DNA of 35,514 nt from Candidatus Roizmanbacteria bacterium CG_4_9_14_0_2_um_filter_35_15 (GCA_002788805.1 PFRZ01000038.1:1-35514), one strand, 5' to 3'. Positions 10,701-17,730 are shown, counted from the stretch's first letter. Made by a program: numbers and translations. Notes: generated from the sequence alone by a model not told the origin.

Positions 10701-11048
10701 CCCGGTTTTTTTATTCAAAAGTCTAAATTTTAAATAAACTGGGGTATCGTAAGTGAGTTTTTTTTGAAGACAGAGAGCTAACGGATAACGCGGTTTATCA
10801 AAATAAAGATCATCGAAAAAAAGAGTGAATTTTTTTCCTGTATAGTCATCGATGGGAAAGAATTCATTAAGAATATCTTTTAAATCTTTCTCAATAAATT
10901 TTTTCCATGATTTTTTCTGTACTTCTATCAAGTCAAACTCTTTTATTAAAGGGTCGCCCTTTCCTAGAAATATATTTTTTGGGAGTTTAATCTTTGATTT
11001 GTCAAGTTTACTCATCGGTTGAGAAGGAAAAAATAGTTTTACTAACAA
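7800..11048 (-). CDS. rpoB: DNA-directed RNA polymerase subunit beta
   Basis: This subunit carries half of the RNA polymerase active-site cleft and the rifampicin pocket. The 1082-aa sequence has family blocks: FYRTSQLSTIVDQTNPLAEL, CPIRSPEGPNIG, MGTHMQCQAVP, GYEDGFVIS, KISVGDKLAGRHGNKGVIS and a C-terminal GGQRFGEMEVWALE. Key rifampicin positions differ from sensitive enzymes (see findings). The start is TTG at 11048, chosen because AGGAGG lies 6 nt upstream; the alternative ATG 11 codons later (MSKLDKSK) has no Shine-Dalgarno but could be used. A strong promoter and a Shine-Dalgarno-covering hairpin precede it. The usual rplKAJL genes are not upstream, so this operon starts at rpoB. Confidence 0.98.
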   Translation of the reverse strand: MLVKLFFPSQPMSKLDKSKIKLPKNIFLGKGDPLIKEFDLIEVQKKSWKKFIEKDLKDILNEFFPIDDYTGKKFTLFFDDLYFDKPRYPLALCLQKKLTYDTPVYLKFRLLNKKTGSEKKQDVYFFNLPKMTERGTFIINGIERAIINQLVRSPGVYFTAEIDKTTGLTLYNAEVRPYIGAWLDVTINKNNLIEMKVNKKRKFLATVFIKAYDGENDNQILSYFNSLDKSLLEKYLLPTLKKDQTKNKDEAVLEIYRKVRPGEPLILDNAYETINNLFLNQKRYSLADVGRYKINKKLGLNLEINKENHLLQKVDIIETIKYLIDLTNNQGTFDNIDHLGNRRLRTVGELIGMYGIRVGMVRVNREIKERMSLIGGETNVVPSQVVNSKPLIVAINSFYRTSQLSTIVDQTNPLAELDNLRRVTVGGPGGIKKERASFSIRDISSSQYGRICPIRSPEGPNIGVVTYMALYAKINQYGFLEAPYRKLEKIKAGGKTKVKISNDIIYLQSDDEEEHFITSDNINIDKKDYLVDETVVVRHHGEIIEIPVEKADLIDVSPRQVVGASAALIPFLQNDDASRALMGTHMQCQAVPLLKPKSPLVGTGMEDKISLALGRTIKAPEDGLIKYVDGQKIIFKGKSGKLYYYQLERFIRTNKNVAFDQKPLVEKGQRIKKGDVIIDGPSTNQGKLALGQNLVVAYTSLNGLGYEDGFVISDRLVKEDVLTSVTMEEFVADLVDTKLGPEELTRDIPNVREEVLQNLDNEGMIILGTEVNGGDILVGKVAPKGEKELTAEERLLRAIFGEKAKDIKDTSLRMPYGKRGYVVNIETIDGKKDPNELEPSVLKRIIVNTAQLRKISVGDKLAGRHGNKGVISKILPAWDMPYLKDGTPVDVILSPLSILSRMNLGQLFETLMGAIASKIGANISVPVFEKIKEEFIISELEKIGLPIDNKITLYDGLTGLPYERKVLVGTAYIMKLIHMVEDKFHARSIGPYSLVTQQPLGGKSQLGGQRFGEMEVWALESHRVPYTLQEILTIKSDDVRGRTKAFEAIIKGVDIPQSSVPESFHVLIKELNALGLSIDYIK

Positions 11049-11052
11049 GAAA

Positions 11053-11079
11053 AACCTCCTCCAATTATAAGAGGAGATT
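11053..11079 (-). promoter_or_regulatory. Hairpin covering the rpoB Shine-Dalgarno
   Basis: In the rpoB leader, CTCCTC pairs with the GAGGAG of the Shine-Dalgarno across a 9-nt loop. Three weaker flanking pairs (A-T, A-T, T-G) extend the stem to 9 bp. The Shine-Dalgarno would be hidden when folded. GTTTTT follows the stem, so a weak intrinsic terminator is an alternative reading. Confidence 0.6.
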
Positions 11080-11093
11080 GAAAAAACTATAAT

Positions 11094-11122
11094 ATAATAC
11101 TAGAACTAGTTAAAAAAGTCAA
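11094..11122 (-). promoter_or_regulatory. Sigma70-type promoter of the rpoB operon
   Basis: On the minus strand, TTGACT (11122-11117), a 17-nt spacer and TATTAT (11099-11094) give one mismatch to consensus in each box. The -35 box overlaps the stop codon of the upstream small gene. The predicted start near 11087 gives a leader of about 39 nt, consisting almost entirely of the hairpin. Confidence 0.75.
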
Positions 11123-11403
11123 CTGAATTTAGATTCTTTTACAAAGTATTTCTTAGTTTTTTCATGGGGAGAAGAAAGACTAGTGATTTTATTTAAAATA
11201 GAAAAAATACTATCCGCTTTTTTCTTGTTGACTTTTTTTGCTTTAAGGGGGTTATTATCTTCATCGTCATCAAAATAATCATTGGTTTTTATGATTAATT
11301 TTCTTATGGCGCGGAGAACGCTGATTAATTGAATACCAATAAAAACAATAATAATAGTAGTAATAACAATTGCTGCCGATAGTAGTAATTGAGTGTTATC
11401 CAT
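11119..11403 (-). CDS. Small membrane-anchored protein of unknown function
   Basis: I do not recognise this 94-aa protein. An N-terminal transmembrane segment (about residues 8-30, rich in Ile and Val) is followed by an acidic patch (DDDEDNN) and a basic, Lys-rich cytoplasmic or periplasmic tail ending ...KKYFVKESKFS. It lies 2 nt after the nucleotidyltransferase gene and so is probably cotranscribed with it. Its stop codon overlaps the -35 box of the rpoB promoter. Base use is like its neighbours. Confidence that it is a real gene is good; function is unknown. Confidence 0.65.
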   Translation of the reverse strand: MDNTQLLLSAAIVITTIIIVFIGIQLISVLRAIRKLIIKTNDYFDDDEDNNPLKAKKVNKKKADSIFSILNKITSLSSPHEKTKKYFVKESKFS

Positions 11404-11405
11404 CT

Positions 11406-12143
11406 TTATAATTCATGATTTTTAATCTTGTCAGCGACGAGATTATTAGCTCTTAATAACTCGTCAAAGGAAGTGCCGGCGTCAACCCACCAGTCAAGAA
11501 GATAGCATTTTAGCGTTCCTTCTTTTAGATAAAGGTTGTTTAGATCGGTGACTTCTAGCTCACCGCGGTTTGAGGGACTTAGATTTCTAATGAAGTCAAA
11601 AACACGATTATCATACATATAGATGCCAACCTGAGCAATATCGGATTTAGGATGTTCTGGTTTTTCCTCAATAGAAAAGACACGGTTTTTTTTGTTAAGT
11701 TCAATAACACCATATTGTTTAGCAGTATTAGGCATCCTTACACCATAAACAATTGCTCCTTTTTCCTGTTTTTCGAATTTTTTTATTGTCGGTTTGAGAT
11801 TATGATTAAAGATATTATCACCCAAAATGACTAAAACTTTTTCTTTTTGGGTAAATTCTTCAGCTAGGCCGATGGCGTTAGCGATTCCTCCCTTAGGATT
11901 ATTTTGGATTGAGTAGTAAAGATGAACTCCAAAATCAGAACCGTCTTTTAATAAATTAGCAAAGTCACCGGCATGATCAGGCGAGGTAGAGACTAATATT
12001 TCTTTTATACCAGCTTTGACCATTGACTCAATTGGATAAGAAATCATTGGTTTATTGTAAATAGGAAGCAGATGTTTGTTGGTTACCCAGGTTAAGGGAC
12101 GGAGTCTCGTAGCTAGTCCACCGGCCAAAATGATTCCTTTCAT
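11406..12143 (-). CDS. Sugar-1-phosphate nucleotidyltransferase (RmlA/RfbA-like, short form)
   Basis: This probably couples a sugar-1-phosphate with an NTP to give an activated sugar and pyrophosphate, supplying the glycosyltransferases. The nucleotide-binding signature GGLATRLRPLT is at residues 8-18, with the catalytic-type Lys in NKHLLPI (K23), PKGGIANAI and the metal-binding LGDNIF (D109). The family resemblance is to glucose-1-phosphate thymidylyltransferase, but 245 aa is shorter than the usual 290, so the C-terminal oligomer/allosteric segment is missing or reduced. That pattern is common in archaeal-like and CPR homologues. Which sugar and which NTP are used cannot be read. Spacers of 6 nt and 2 nt to its neighbours suggest one operon. 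Confidence 0.85.
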   Translation of the reverse strand: MKGIILAGGLATRLRPLTWVTNKHLLPIYNKPMISYPIESMVKAGIKEILVSTSPDHAGDFANLLKDGSDFGVHLYYSIQNNPKGGIANAIGLAEEFTQKEKVLVILGDNIFNHNLKPTIKKFEKQEKGAIVYGVRMPNTAKQYGVIELNKKNRVFSIEEKPEHPKSDIAQVGIYMYDNRVFDFIRNLSPSNRGELEVTDLNNLYLKEGTLKCYLLDWWVDAGTSFDELLRANNLVADKIKNHEL

Positions 12144-12149
12144 ATACTT

Positions 12150-12431
12150 CTATGGCAGGATTAAGATTTTTAACAAAAACAATATGGTAAAACCAATAAG
12201 AATATATTCTACCACATTTTTTAGATGGAGCGAGTCTTCAAAAAGATGATGGTAAACCCCCCAAATGATATAGAAAAATATATATAGTAAAACGATAAAA
12301 AACTCAAGAAAACGTTCTCCTCTAAAACTGTTTAAAATGATTAAGAAAAAAATTCCTGCCGTTACCAATAAAAGATAATCAAAGAAATGAGTATAAAGTT
12401 CTTTTTTCAAATATGTTTTTAAATGGTTCAT
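12150..12431 (-). CDS. Small three-helix membrane protein, unknown function
   Basis: This 93-aa protein has about three hydrophobic segments (residues 17-34, 42-61 and 73-92) separated by short charged loops (FRGERF; HHLFEDSLHLK). No catalytic motif is visible. It sits between the CAP-domain gene (6 nt upstream) and the nucleotidyltransferase (6 nt downstream), which places it in the same envelope-related operon. The amphipathic N-terminus carries several Lys residues, which would favour a cytoplasmic N-terminus. It is a hypothetical protein, supported as a gene by its tight packing. Confidence 0.65.
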   Translation of the reverse strand: MNHLKTYLKKELYTHFFDYLLLVTAGIFFLIILNSFRGERFLEFFIVLLYIFFYIIWGVYHHLFEDSLHLKNVVEYILIGFTILFLLKILILP

Positions 12432-12437
12432 AAGAGT

Positions 12438-13268
12438 TTATAAAATTACTCCTCGAGAGATAATTAACAAACTAGTAATAATAAAAATAATAAAGAGAAA
12501 ATGACCGATATTTTTACCAGCGACTCTAATAATATTGAATTTAGAAGCAAAATAAAAATCTAGGGCTAAAATAATTAAAAGGAAAGTTAAGAAAACAAAA
12601 TTAAGATGATAAGGAAAGTTAACAGATTTTTTTTCAACTGGCAGCTGTTTTTTAGCTAATACTTGAGGAACCATCGGTTGATTTTGGATGGCTAAAGATG
12701 AAGAGATAAGTTTTCCAAACATCTGAACAACAAGAGTAGTCTGTTCTCCGTTTAAAATTCCATTGACGACGGCTAAACCAACATCGCTATATTCCTTTTT
12801 TAAGAGATTTTCTCGATGAACTGGTGAAGTCATCCAGGCAGAAACTACACCATCACTGAATAAAAAATTTTTGGCGAGATTTTCTCCGGCATATTCATAT
12901 TTATAACCGGAGCTTAAGATAAAATCCCAAGGGGTTTTCCCATCAGGAGCATAGTGAGACCAGTAGTTTTTCTGGAACATATCTTGGGCTTTTTGATAAG
13001 CGGCTTGGGAAAGTTGATTATTATAAACAAGATCCGGTAAATTATTTTTTTCTCTTTCCTGATTGGTTAATTGGTAGAGTTTCTCTATGGAAATATCAGT
13101 AGCAAAACTTAAAACATTGGTTATCCCAGTTCGATTGAAGACAACCGCTAAAAAGAAAGCAATTACTAAATACAGGCTTAAAAAATCAGGGTGAAGAGAT
13201 TTGGCGCGGTAGTTATTTTGCTCGTTAGGAATGAAGAAATGAAGAAAAATTTTTTTTACCTTTTCCAT
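12438..13268 (-). CDS. Membrane-anchored CAP/SCP-domain protein (YkwD-like)
   Basis: The 276-aa sequence has one N-terminal transmembrane segment (about 28-48), an extracellular CAP domain (about 60-185), and two C-terminal transmembrane segments (about 210-233 and 252-274). CAP signatures are present: LTNQEREKNNLPDL, the His of YWSHYAPDG, the AGENLAKN motif and SPVHRENLL. In bacteria such domains occur in exported proteins of mostly unclear role, with wall binding, proteolysis or stress proposed. Three membrane anchors around one CAP domain is less usual than a simple secreted form. Its first 44 nt overlap the 3' end of the lamin-tail gene. The ATG has no Shine-Dalgarno, fitting translational coupling. 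Confidence 0.85.
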   Translation of the reverse strand: MEKVKKIFLHFFIPNEQNNYRAKSLHPDFLSLYLVIAFFLAVVFNRTGITNVLSFATDISIEKLYQLTNQEREKNNLPDLVYNNQLSQAAYQKAQDMFQKNYWSHYAPDGKTPWDFILSSGYKYEYAGENLAKNFLFSDGVVSAWMTSPVHRENLLKKEYSDVGLAVVNGILNGEQTTLVVQMFGKLISSSLAIQNQPMVPQVLAKKQLPVEKKSVNFPYHLNFVFLTFLLIILALDFYFASKFNIIRVAGKNIGHFLFIIFIITSLLIISRGVIL

Positions 13269-14442
13269 AAGATAATTTAATTTTAAGAGAAACTGAAACG
13301 ATAGTCAAAAGAGAATAGGAAAAGGAAATTATTAAGAAAGAATTAACTAATTTATTATTAGTAGATTTTATAATCTGTTTATTTTCAGTGTAAGCTCCGA
13401 GAACTTGACTATCATTAGTGTACAGTTGATTAATCAATTGTACATTTCCTGGTCGAGGAGGAGAAAAAGTAGTTGGAGAAAAAAATAAAGTAGGAGTAGG
13501 GACAGGTTTTGTTGTTAAGCTAACAGTTGGAATAGGGTTAAGACAGCCATTGTTTATTGCTTCGTATGAAGGTTCTTGAAGACAGAAATCATCATTATCA
13601 AATGTCGTTCGGCCAAAAGTTTTTTCTTTAGTTGAGGATTGATATTCAAAACTGTCTTTGGTATTTTTGTTAAAATCCAGCAAACTGACGCTATCGGCAT
13701 CGTTATTAAACATTGAAGAAGAAAGATTAAAGACTCGGTAGCCTTTAGCAGGGATTTCTAGAGAAAAAGATTTTGGAGATGAGCCGGCGTTTTCAATATC
13801 ATCTAGATACCAGTTAGATAAAGTTACACTAAAATCGTTATCATTGTAAATTTCTACCCACTCATTACTTCCAGATTCAGGATTAACCATGACTTCGTTT
13901 ATAAAAATATTATTGTAGGAAATCGGCGTTGGTTCTGGTATTTCTGTCGGTTCAAAACTCACTATGGGAGTAATCGTAGGTGATAAAGATATTGTTTCGG
14001 TTGGAGTCGGTGTTGGCTCAAAAACTAAAAGAGCGGTAGATGATGAATCATAATTTTTTCCATTTTTATTAATTCTAATAACTAATAAATTATTTTCAAT
14101 AAAAACGGTTTGGTTAACTCGTAATTTAGCCGACGCAGTAGCAATAGTGTCGTTATTAAAATTTATTATTGGAAAGCTGTCCCAAGATGAAGTATCTGAC
14201 AACCAATTATTAGTGGTTGGATTATAGGTTTCTCCTTTATTTAAATTAGCAGAAGTGCTACCAATCCGACCTTTAACATAATAACCGTCTGAGGAAATAA
14301 AATCATTGATTATGTTAAAGACAACACTAAATTCTTGATTAGGGTAAATTTGTAGGGGATAATCCTGAATAGTTACTTTAGTTGTTGCCCAAGCATTCCG
14401 AGCAAATAGACAGAATAAAAGAATAACAATTATTTTTTTCAT
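13225..14442 (-). CDS. Exported lamin-tail-domain (LTD) protein with C-terminal membrane anchor
   Basis: The 405-aa protein starts with a signal peptide (MKKIIVILLFCLFARNAWA). It continues with a beta-rich domain (about 20-145), a Pro/Thr/Glu linker with repeated PTPT and EPTP words (about 146-180), and an LTD domain (about 182-300) marked by INEVMVNP, NEWVEIYN and LSNWYLDD. A second Pro/Thr linker and a hydrophobic segment with a basic tail (about 368-405) follow, consistent with a surface protein held in the membrane. LTDs are immunoglobulin-like folds often found beside nucleases or in surface proteins; no nuclease domain is visible here. A well-formed promoter precedes the gene. It is probably the first gene of the operon down to 11119. 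Confidence 0.85.
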   Translation of the reverse strand: MKKIIVILLFCLFARNAWATTKVTIQDYPLQIYPNQEFSVVFNIINDFISSDGYYVKGRIGSTSANLNKGETYNPTTNNWLSDTSSWDSFPIINFNNDTIATASAKLRVNQTVFIENNLLVIRINKNGKNYDSSSTALLVFEPTPTPTETISLSPTITPIVSFEPTEIPEPTPISYNNIFINEVMVNPESGSNEWVEIYNDNDFSVTLSNWYLDDIENAGSSPKSFSLEIPAKGYRVFNLSSSMFNNDADSVSLLDFNKNTKDSFEYQSSTKEKTFGRTTFDNDDFCLQEPSYEAINNGCLNPIPTVSLTTKPVPTPTLFFSPTTFSPPRPGNVQLINQLYTNDSQVLGAYTENKQIIKSTNNKLVNSFLIISFSYSLLTIVSVSLKIKLSYGKGKKNFSSFLHS

Positions 14443-14443
14443 G

Positions 14444-14465
14444 GTTTATAAAGCTCTTTATAAAC
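14444..14465. repeat. Perfect palindrome GTTTATAAAG-CT-CTTTATAAAC
   Basis: This has 10-bp perfect arms with a 2-nt centre, and an outlying copy (AACTTTATGAACTA) follows to 14477. The same word family makes up the rpoB-rpoC and rpsL-rpsG spacers. Here it overlaps the -10 box of the lamin-tail gene promoter, so it could act as an operator or be a repeat remnant. Confidence 0.65.
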
Positions 14466-14485
14466 TTTATGAACTAATTTGTCAA
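14457..14485 (-). promoter_or_regulatory. Sigma70-type promoter of the lamin-tail/CAP operon
   Basis: TTGACA (14485-14480), a 17-nt spacer and TATAAA (14462-14457) on the minus strand form a near-consensus promoter. The -10 box ends 14 nt before the ATG at 14442. The expected leader is about 8 nt, too short for a Shine-Dalgarno, and none is seen. Confidence 0.75.
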
Positions 14486-14504
14486 CGGACTATAGTCTAC
14501 AAAA

Positions 14505-15683
14505 CTACTTAAAAGTGGCAGCAGAACAAATATTTCCGTAATGAGAGCTGAATTTTAGATCTGGACCGAAAACAGGATCATGCATAATATAGTCATTACC
14601 TTCTTTTTTAGTTAAGATGATAAAATGACTACCGCCGTAACTACCGCAGTTGCCGACACCGACAATGACATAGTTTCCGCTAGCTAGCTCTTGATCAATG
14701 TTTACACCTCCAGAGTAACTTCTTCCTGCTACTGCTTCCCAAGGAAGTTTCATGTAAGCGGTATTTCCAAAAAATCTATTAACATCTGAGGCAATATCAA
14801 AAGGAGTGACATTGGCGCCGTATTTTTTAGCGAGCATTGCCACTGAGGTTAATAAGCATCCTACATTCAATATGTTTTCTGACGAGTAACCAATAGTTTG
14901 ACCGGCCCAGCGTTCATCCCTTTGAGAAAAATAATTACCGTCTGATCCTGTCCCAAATTGATTAGCGCTAATAATTCCCGCTCCAACACTGGTAACAAAT
15001 GATTTAAAACCAGCCAGTTGAGCTTGAGCCTGAGTCAATAGTCTCTGATAATTAGTTTCGTCATTTTGAGTATCGGCCAATAATTTTTGCTTTTGGACTT
15101 TTTGTGTATCAAGAGACTGTTTTTGGCTGTTTAAAGTTTGAGTTAATTGATTGAGTTCCGCCTTTTTTTCCTCTCTCAATTTTTTTTGCTCTTCATAGTT
15201 AGATTTGGCTTCTTGCACTTGAAGTAATAATTTTTGATTATTATCTCTCGCGGTTTTAACATATTTTATTTTTGTCAAGAGATCGTTGGCGTTTTCACTA
15301 TCAAAGAGAAGACTGAAAAGAGATAGAGTTCTTTGTTTGTAACTTTCGACAATCTTTTGGATAAGAAGCTTTAATAAAGTGTTTAAAGATTGATCTAAAC
15401 CCTCTATCCGTGTTCCTAAAATATCAATCTCTTTTTGTGTTGATATTATCTTTTGCTCAGTACTTTCTATCTGTAAGGTTGTTAAATAGATTTGCGTATC
15501 CATATATTGAATCTGTTGTGATAGAGTATTTTTTTGCTGACGTAGTTCAGAGAGTTTAGTTTGATACTCAGCAATTTTTTTTTGTAAATCTGATATTTGA
15601 GGATTTTCTTGAGCCAGGGTGGAGAAAGCAATATAACAATATAGCAATATAACAATTAAGACAAGGATTTTCTTAAGATTCAT
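14505..15683 (-). CDS. Exported coiled-coil protein with C39-like cysteine peptidase domain, candidate FtsEX-dependent wall hydrolase
   Basis: The 392-aa sequence has a signal peptide or N-terminal anchor (about 1-25). A long Gln/Lys/Leu-rich coiled coil (about 28-220) resembles the regulatory coil of EnvC, PcsB and CwlO. A C-terminal C39_2-like domain (about 245-392) follows. The expected Cys-His-Asp triad is visible: C278 in NVGCLLTSVAM, H353 in GGSHFIIL and D369 in IMHDP. It lies 7 nt after ftsX. In characterised bacteria FtsEX binds the coiled coil of a peptidoglycan hydrolase and switches it on at the septum. The same arrangement here suggests that role, with a C39-type domain in place of CHAP, NlpC/P60 or LytM. 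Peptide or wall substrate is inferred. A TATAAT 6 nt before the ATG suggests a separate leaderless promoter. Confidence 0.8.
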   Translation of the reverse strand: MNLKKILVLIVILLYCYIAFSTLAQENPQISDLQKKIAEYQTKLSELRQQKNTLSQQIQYMDTQIYLTTLQIESTEQKIISTQKEIDILGTRIEGLDQSLNTLLKLLIQKIVESYKQRTLSLFSLLFDSENANDLLTKIKYVKTARDNNQKLLLQVQEAKSNYEEQKKLREEKKAELNQLTQTLNSQKQSLDTQKVQKQKLLADTQNDETNYQRLLTQAQAQLAGFKSFVTSVGAGIISANQFGTGSDGNYFSQRDERWAGQTIGYSSENILNVGCLLTSVAMLAKKYGANVTPFDIASDVNRFFGNTAYMKLPWEAVAGRSYSGGVNIDQELASGNYVIVGVGNCGSYGGSHFIILTKKEGNDYIMHDPVFGPDLKFSSHYGNICSAATFK

Positions 15684-15689
15684 ACTTTA

Positions 15690-15695
15690 ATTATA
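15690..15695 (-). promoter_or_regulatory. -10 box just before the coiled-coil/C39 gene
   Basis: A perfect TATAAT overlaps the ftsX stop codon and ends 6 nt before the ATG at 15683. Transcription from it would start at or next to the ATG, giving a leaderless message. No good -35 box is evident. Confidence 0.45.
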
Positions 15696-16587
15696 CTTTC
15701 AGGTATTTCCTTGTGGCAAGGAAAGATGAAATAATGGAAATAAAGCAGCCAAACAAAGAAGACAAGAAAAAGACAATTATTAAAAAAGAAAAGTTTATTG
15801 GCCAGACTTTTAGACCTAAGTCAAAAATTTTAATCTCCAAAACAGGAATTCCTTTAAGATAGGAAGAGAGAAAAGGATTAAGATAGAAAAAAATCAAAAG
15901 AAGGATAATAAAAGAAACCAAAGAAGCCACTAGGCCGAGGAATACACCTTCCTGTAAAAAAGGTTTACGGATATAAAAATTAGAAGCGCCAATCAAACGC
16001 ATCAATTCTATCTCATCTTTTTTTAAAGCAATCTTAAAAAGAGTCGTCGTGGTTAAAACAATAGTCGACATTAAAAGAAGGTAGACAAAAAATAGAAGGC
16101 TTAACTTTCTCAAAACATTAGTAAGATTAAGGAGACGATCAACAATATCTTTTTGAAACTGGACCTCATCGACCCCTCCCTGTTTTTTTAGAAACTCAGC
16201 AATTTCTGGTAGATAGACCGGCTTTTTCGCATAGATTTCTAAAGATGAGGGGAGAATATCAGCGGAAACCATCTCTAAAAGTAGAGGGTCGTTTTTATTA
16301 ATATTTTTATAGATATTAAAGGCTTCTTGTTGGGAGATATATTTAATTAATATTACTTTCCCAGAATTATTGAGTTCATCCCTGATTTTAAAGATTTCTT
16401 TTTCCGGAGTCGAGGTTTGGAAGTAAACGGTCACTTGCGGTCGGCTTTCCAAATAACCCAAGACCCCATGAAGAAAGGTTAAGGAAACAAAAAGAATCAT
16501 TGATAAAAAAAGCGTTAAAAACAACACTAAAAAAGCAGTTAATGTTTGGTATGGTGCCCTTTTTATTGAGGTGAAAAGTTCTTTCAT
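15691..16587 (-). CDS. ftsX: Cell-division ABC transporter-like permease FtsX
   Basis: FtsX is the membrane half of FtsEX, which does not transport but passes ATP-driven shape change to wall hydrolases outside the cell. The 298-aa sequence has one transmembrane segment near residues 18-40, a large outer loop (about 45-160) that in other species binds the hydrolase coiled coil, and three further membrane segments in the C-terminal half. The FtsX signature KKDEIELMRLIGAS before the second segment is clear. The start overlaps the ftsE stop as ATGA, and AGGAGG lies 9 nt upstream inside ftsE. The downstream coiled-coil/C39 gene is the probable partner. Confidence 0.93.
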   Translation of the reverse strand: MKELFTSIKRAPYQTLTAFLVLFLTLFLSMILFVSLTFLHGVLGYLESRPQVTVYFQTSTPEKEIFKIRDELNNSGKVILIKYISQQEAFNIYKNINKNDPLLLEMVSADILPSSLEIYAKKPVYLPEIAEFLKKQGGVDEVQFQKDIVDRLLNLTNVLRKLSLLFFVYLLLMSTIVLTTTTLFKIALKKDEIELMRLIGASNFYIRKPFLQEGVFLGLVASLVSFIILLLIFFYLNPFLSSYLKGIPVLEIKIFDLGLKVWPINFSFLIIVFFLSSLFGCFISIISSFLATRKYLKV

Positions 16588-17261
16588 ATTTCATAACCTC
16601 CTTTTCTTTGGTCTTTAATAATTTTACCCTCTTTTAAAGCAATGACTCTTTTTTTAAAACTGTTGACAATATCGGTATTATGAGTAGCGATAACAATCGT
16701 TCTTTGCCCTTCGAGTTTTTTGAAGACTCTCATAATCTCCCAAGCTGTTTTTGGATCAAGATTGCCGGTTGGTTCATCGGCTAAGATGATTTTTCTTTCT
16801 CCGACAACCGCTCTGGCGATGGCGACTCGTTGCAATTCGCCAGCAGAGAGTTGGACCGGAAAAACCTCTTCTTGTTTGGAAAGACCGACGAGCTGTAAAG
16901 CTTCTTTGACTTTTGATTTTATTTCTATTAAAGGCGAGTTCATTACTTTTAATCCCAGAGCAATATTTTCAAAAATGTTTTTATCGCTAAGAATCTTAAA
17001 GTCTTGGAAGACAACGCCAATATTTCTTCGAAGAACTGTCGTTTGAGAAAAATTTTTGCTGGCAATATCAAAGTCATCAATCATAATCGAACCAGAAGAA
17101 GGAAGAATTTCTCTAAGAATAAGTTTGATAACAGTGGTTTTTCCGGCGCCAGAAGGACCAACTAAAAAAAGAAACTCGTTGTCTGTGATTTCAAAAGAAA
17201 CATTATTAAGAGCAACGGTTCCTAAAAGGAATTTTTTGGTGACATTGTCGAATTTAATCAT
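16584..17261 (-). CDS. ftsE: Cell-division ATP-binding protein FtsE
   Basis: This is the cytoplasmic ATPase that drives FtsX at the division site. The 225-aa length is typical. Motifs: Walker A GPSGAGKTT (35-43), Q-loop (VVFQDFKIL), ABC signature LSAGELQRVAIARA, Walker B IILADEPTGNLD and a switch His in IVIATHN. The signature has LSAGE rather than the commoner LSGGE, which is within the range of FtsE proteins. It starts 2 nt after the stop of the small anchored protein and ends in UGA overlapping the ftsX ATG, so the three or four genes form one unit. Confidence 0.96.
   Translation of the reverse strand: MIKFDNVTKKFLLGTVALNNVSFEITDNEFLFLVGPSGAGKTTVIKLILREILPSSGSIMIDDFDIASKNFSQTTVLRRNIGVVFQDFKILSDKNIFENIALGLKVMNSPLIEIKSKVKEALQLVGLSKQEEVFPVQLSAGELQRVAIARAVVGERKIILADEPTGNLDPKTAWEIMRVFKKLEGQRTIVIATHNTDIVNSFKKRVIALKEGKIIKDQRKGGYEI
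16597..16602 (-). promoter_or_regulatory. Shine-Dalgarno AGGAGG of ftsX
   Basis: A perfect AGGAGG lies inside the 3' end of ftsE, 9 nt before the ftsX ATG. It fixes the ftsX start and shows that this genome uses the canonical anti-Shine-Dalgarno for at least some internal cistrons. Confidence 0.8.
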
Positions 17262-17263
17262 GA

Positions 17264-17698
17264 TTATTGAAGCACCTCAACTAAACCAACATCCATCAGC
17301 CAGCCAGCCTTTTCTCCTTGAAAAGTTTCTCCCCAGACTCTCACTTTTTTGCCGAGGAATTTAGATAGATCAACAGCTGTAGAGGTAAGATAGACGTTTT
17401 GCGACTCTCCACCCGTTCTTTGCAAATGAAAATTTCCTTCGCCGTCGATTCCTCCTTCTTTTAAGACTCCTTCGGCTTGATCTTTAAAGGTTTTTTTATC
17501 AGCGATACCAACCATTTTTTCCTTGGAAACGGTTTTTGTGGTTGAGGTAGTTCTTGAAAGCTTCGAGGGGATGAAACCAATAGCGATTCCGAAAATGACT
17601 GCGATAGCCACAATAAGAAAAAAACTAAGATAAGACATTCCGCCAGTTTCCTTTTTCTCTTCAATTTGGTGAATAAAATTATTATTAATATTTTCCAT
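17264..17698 (-). CDS. Small membrane-anchored protein upstream of ftsE, possible OB-like domain
   Basis: This 144-aa protein has a charged N-terminus, one transmembrane segment (about 22-43), a Thr/Lys linker and a small outer domain (about 65-144). That domain contains LSKFLGKKVRVWGETFQGEK, the sort of beta-strand pattern seen in OB-fold-like domains. I do not recognise a named family. It begins the ftsE-ftsX-hydrolase unit, 2 nt before ftsE, so a link to division or the wall is reasonable but only contextual. A weak TATTCT sits 8 nt before the ATG. Confidence 0.7.
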   Translation of the reverse strand: MENINNNFIHQIEEKKETGGMSYLSFFLIVAIAVIFGIAIGFIPSKLSRTTSTTKTVSKEKMVGIADKKTFKDQAEGVLKEGGIDGEGNFHLQRTGGESQNVYLTSTAVDLSKFLGKKVRVWGETFQGEKAGWLMDVGLVEVLQ

Positions 17699-17730
17699 AT
17701 AAGATTAGAATAGCAAGATTTTAAGAAAAT

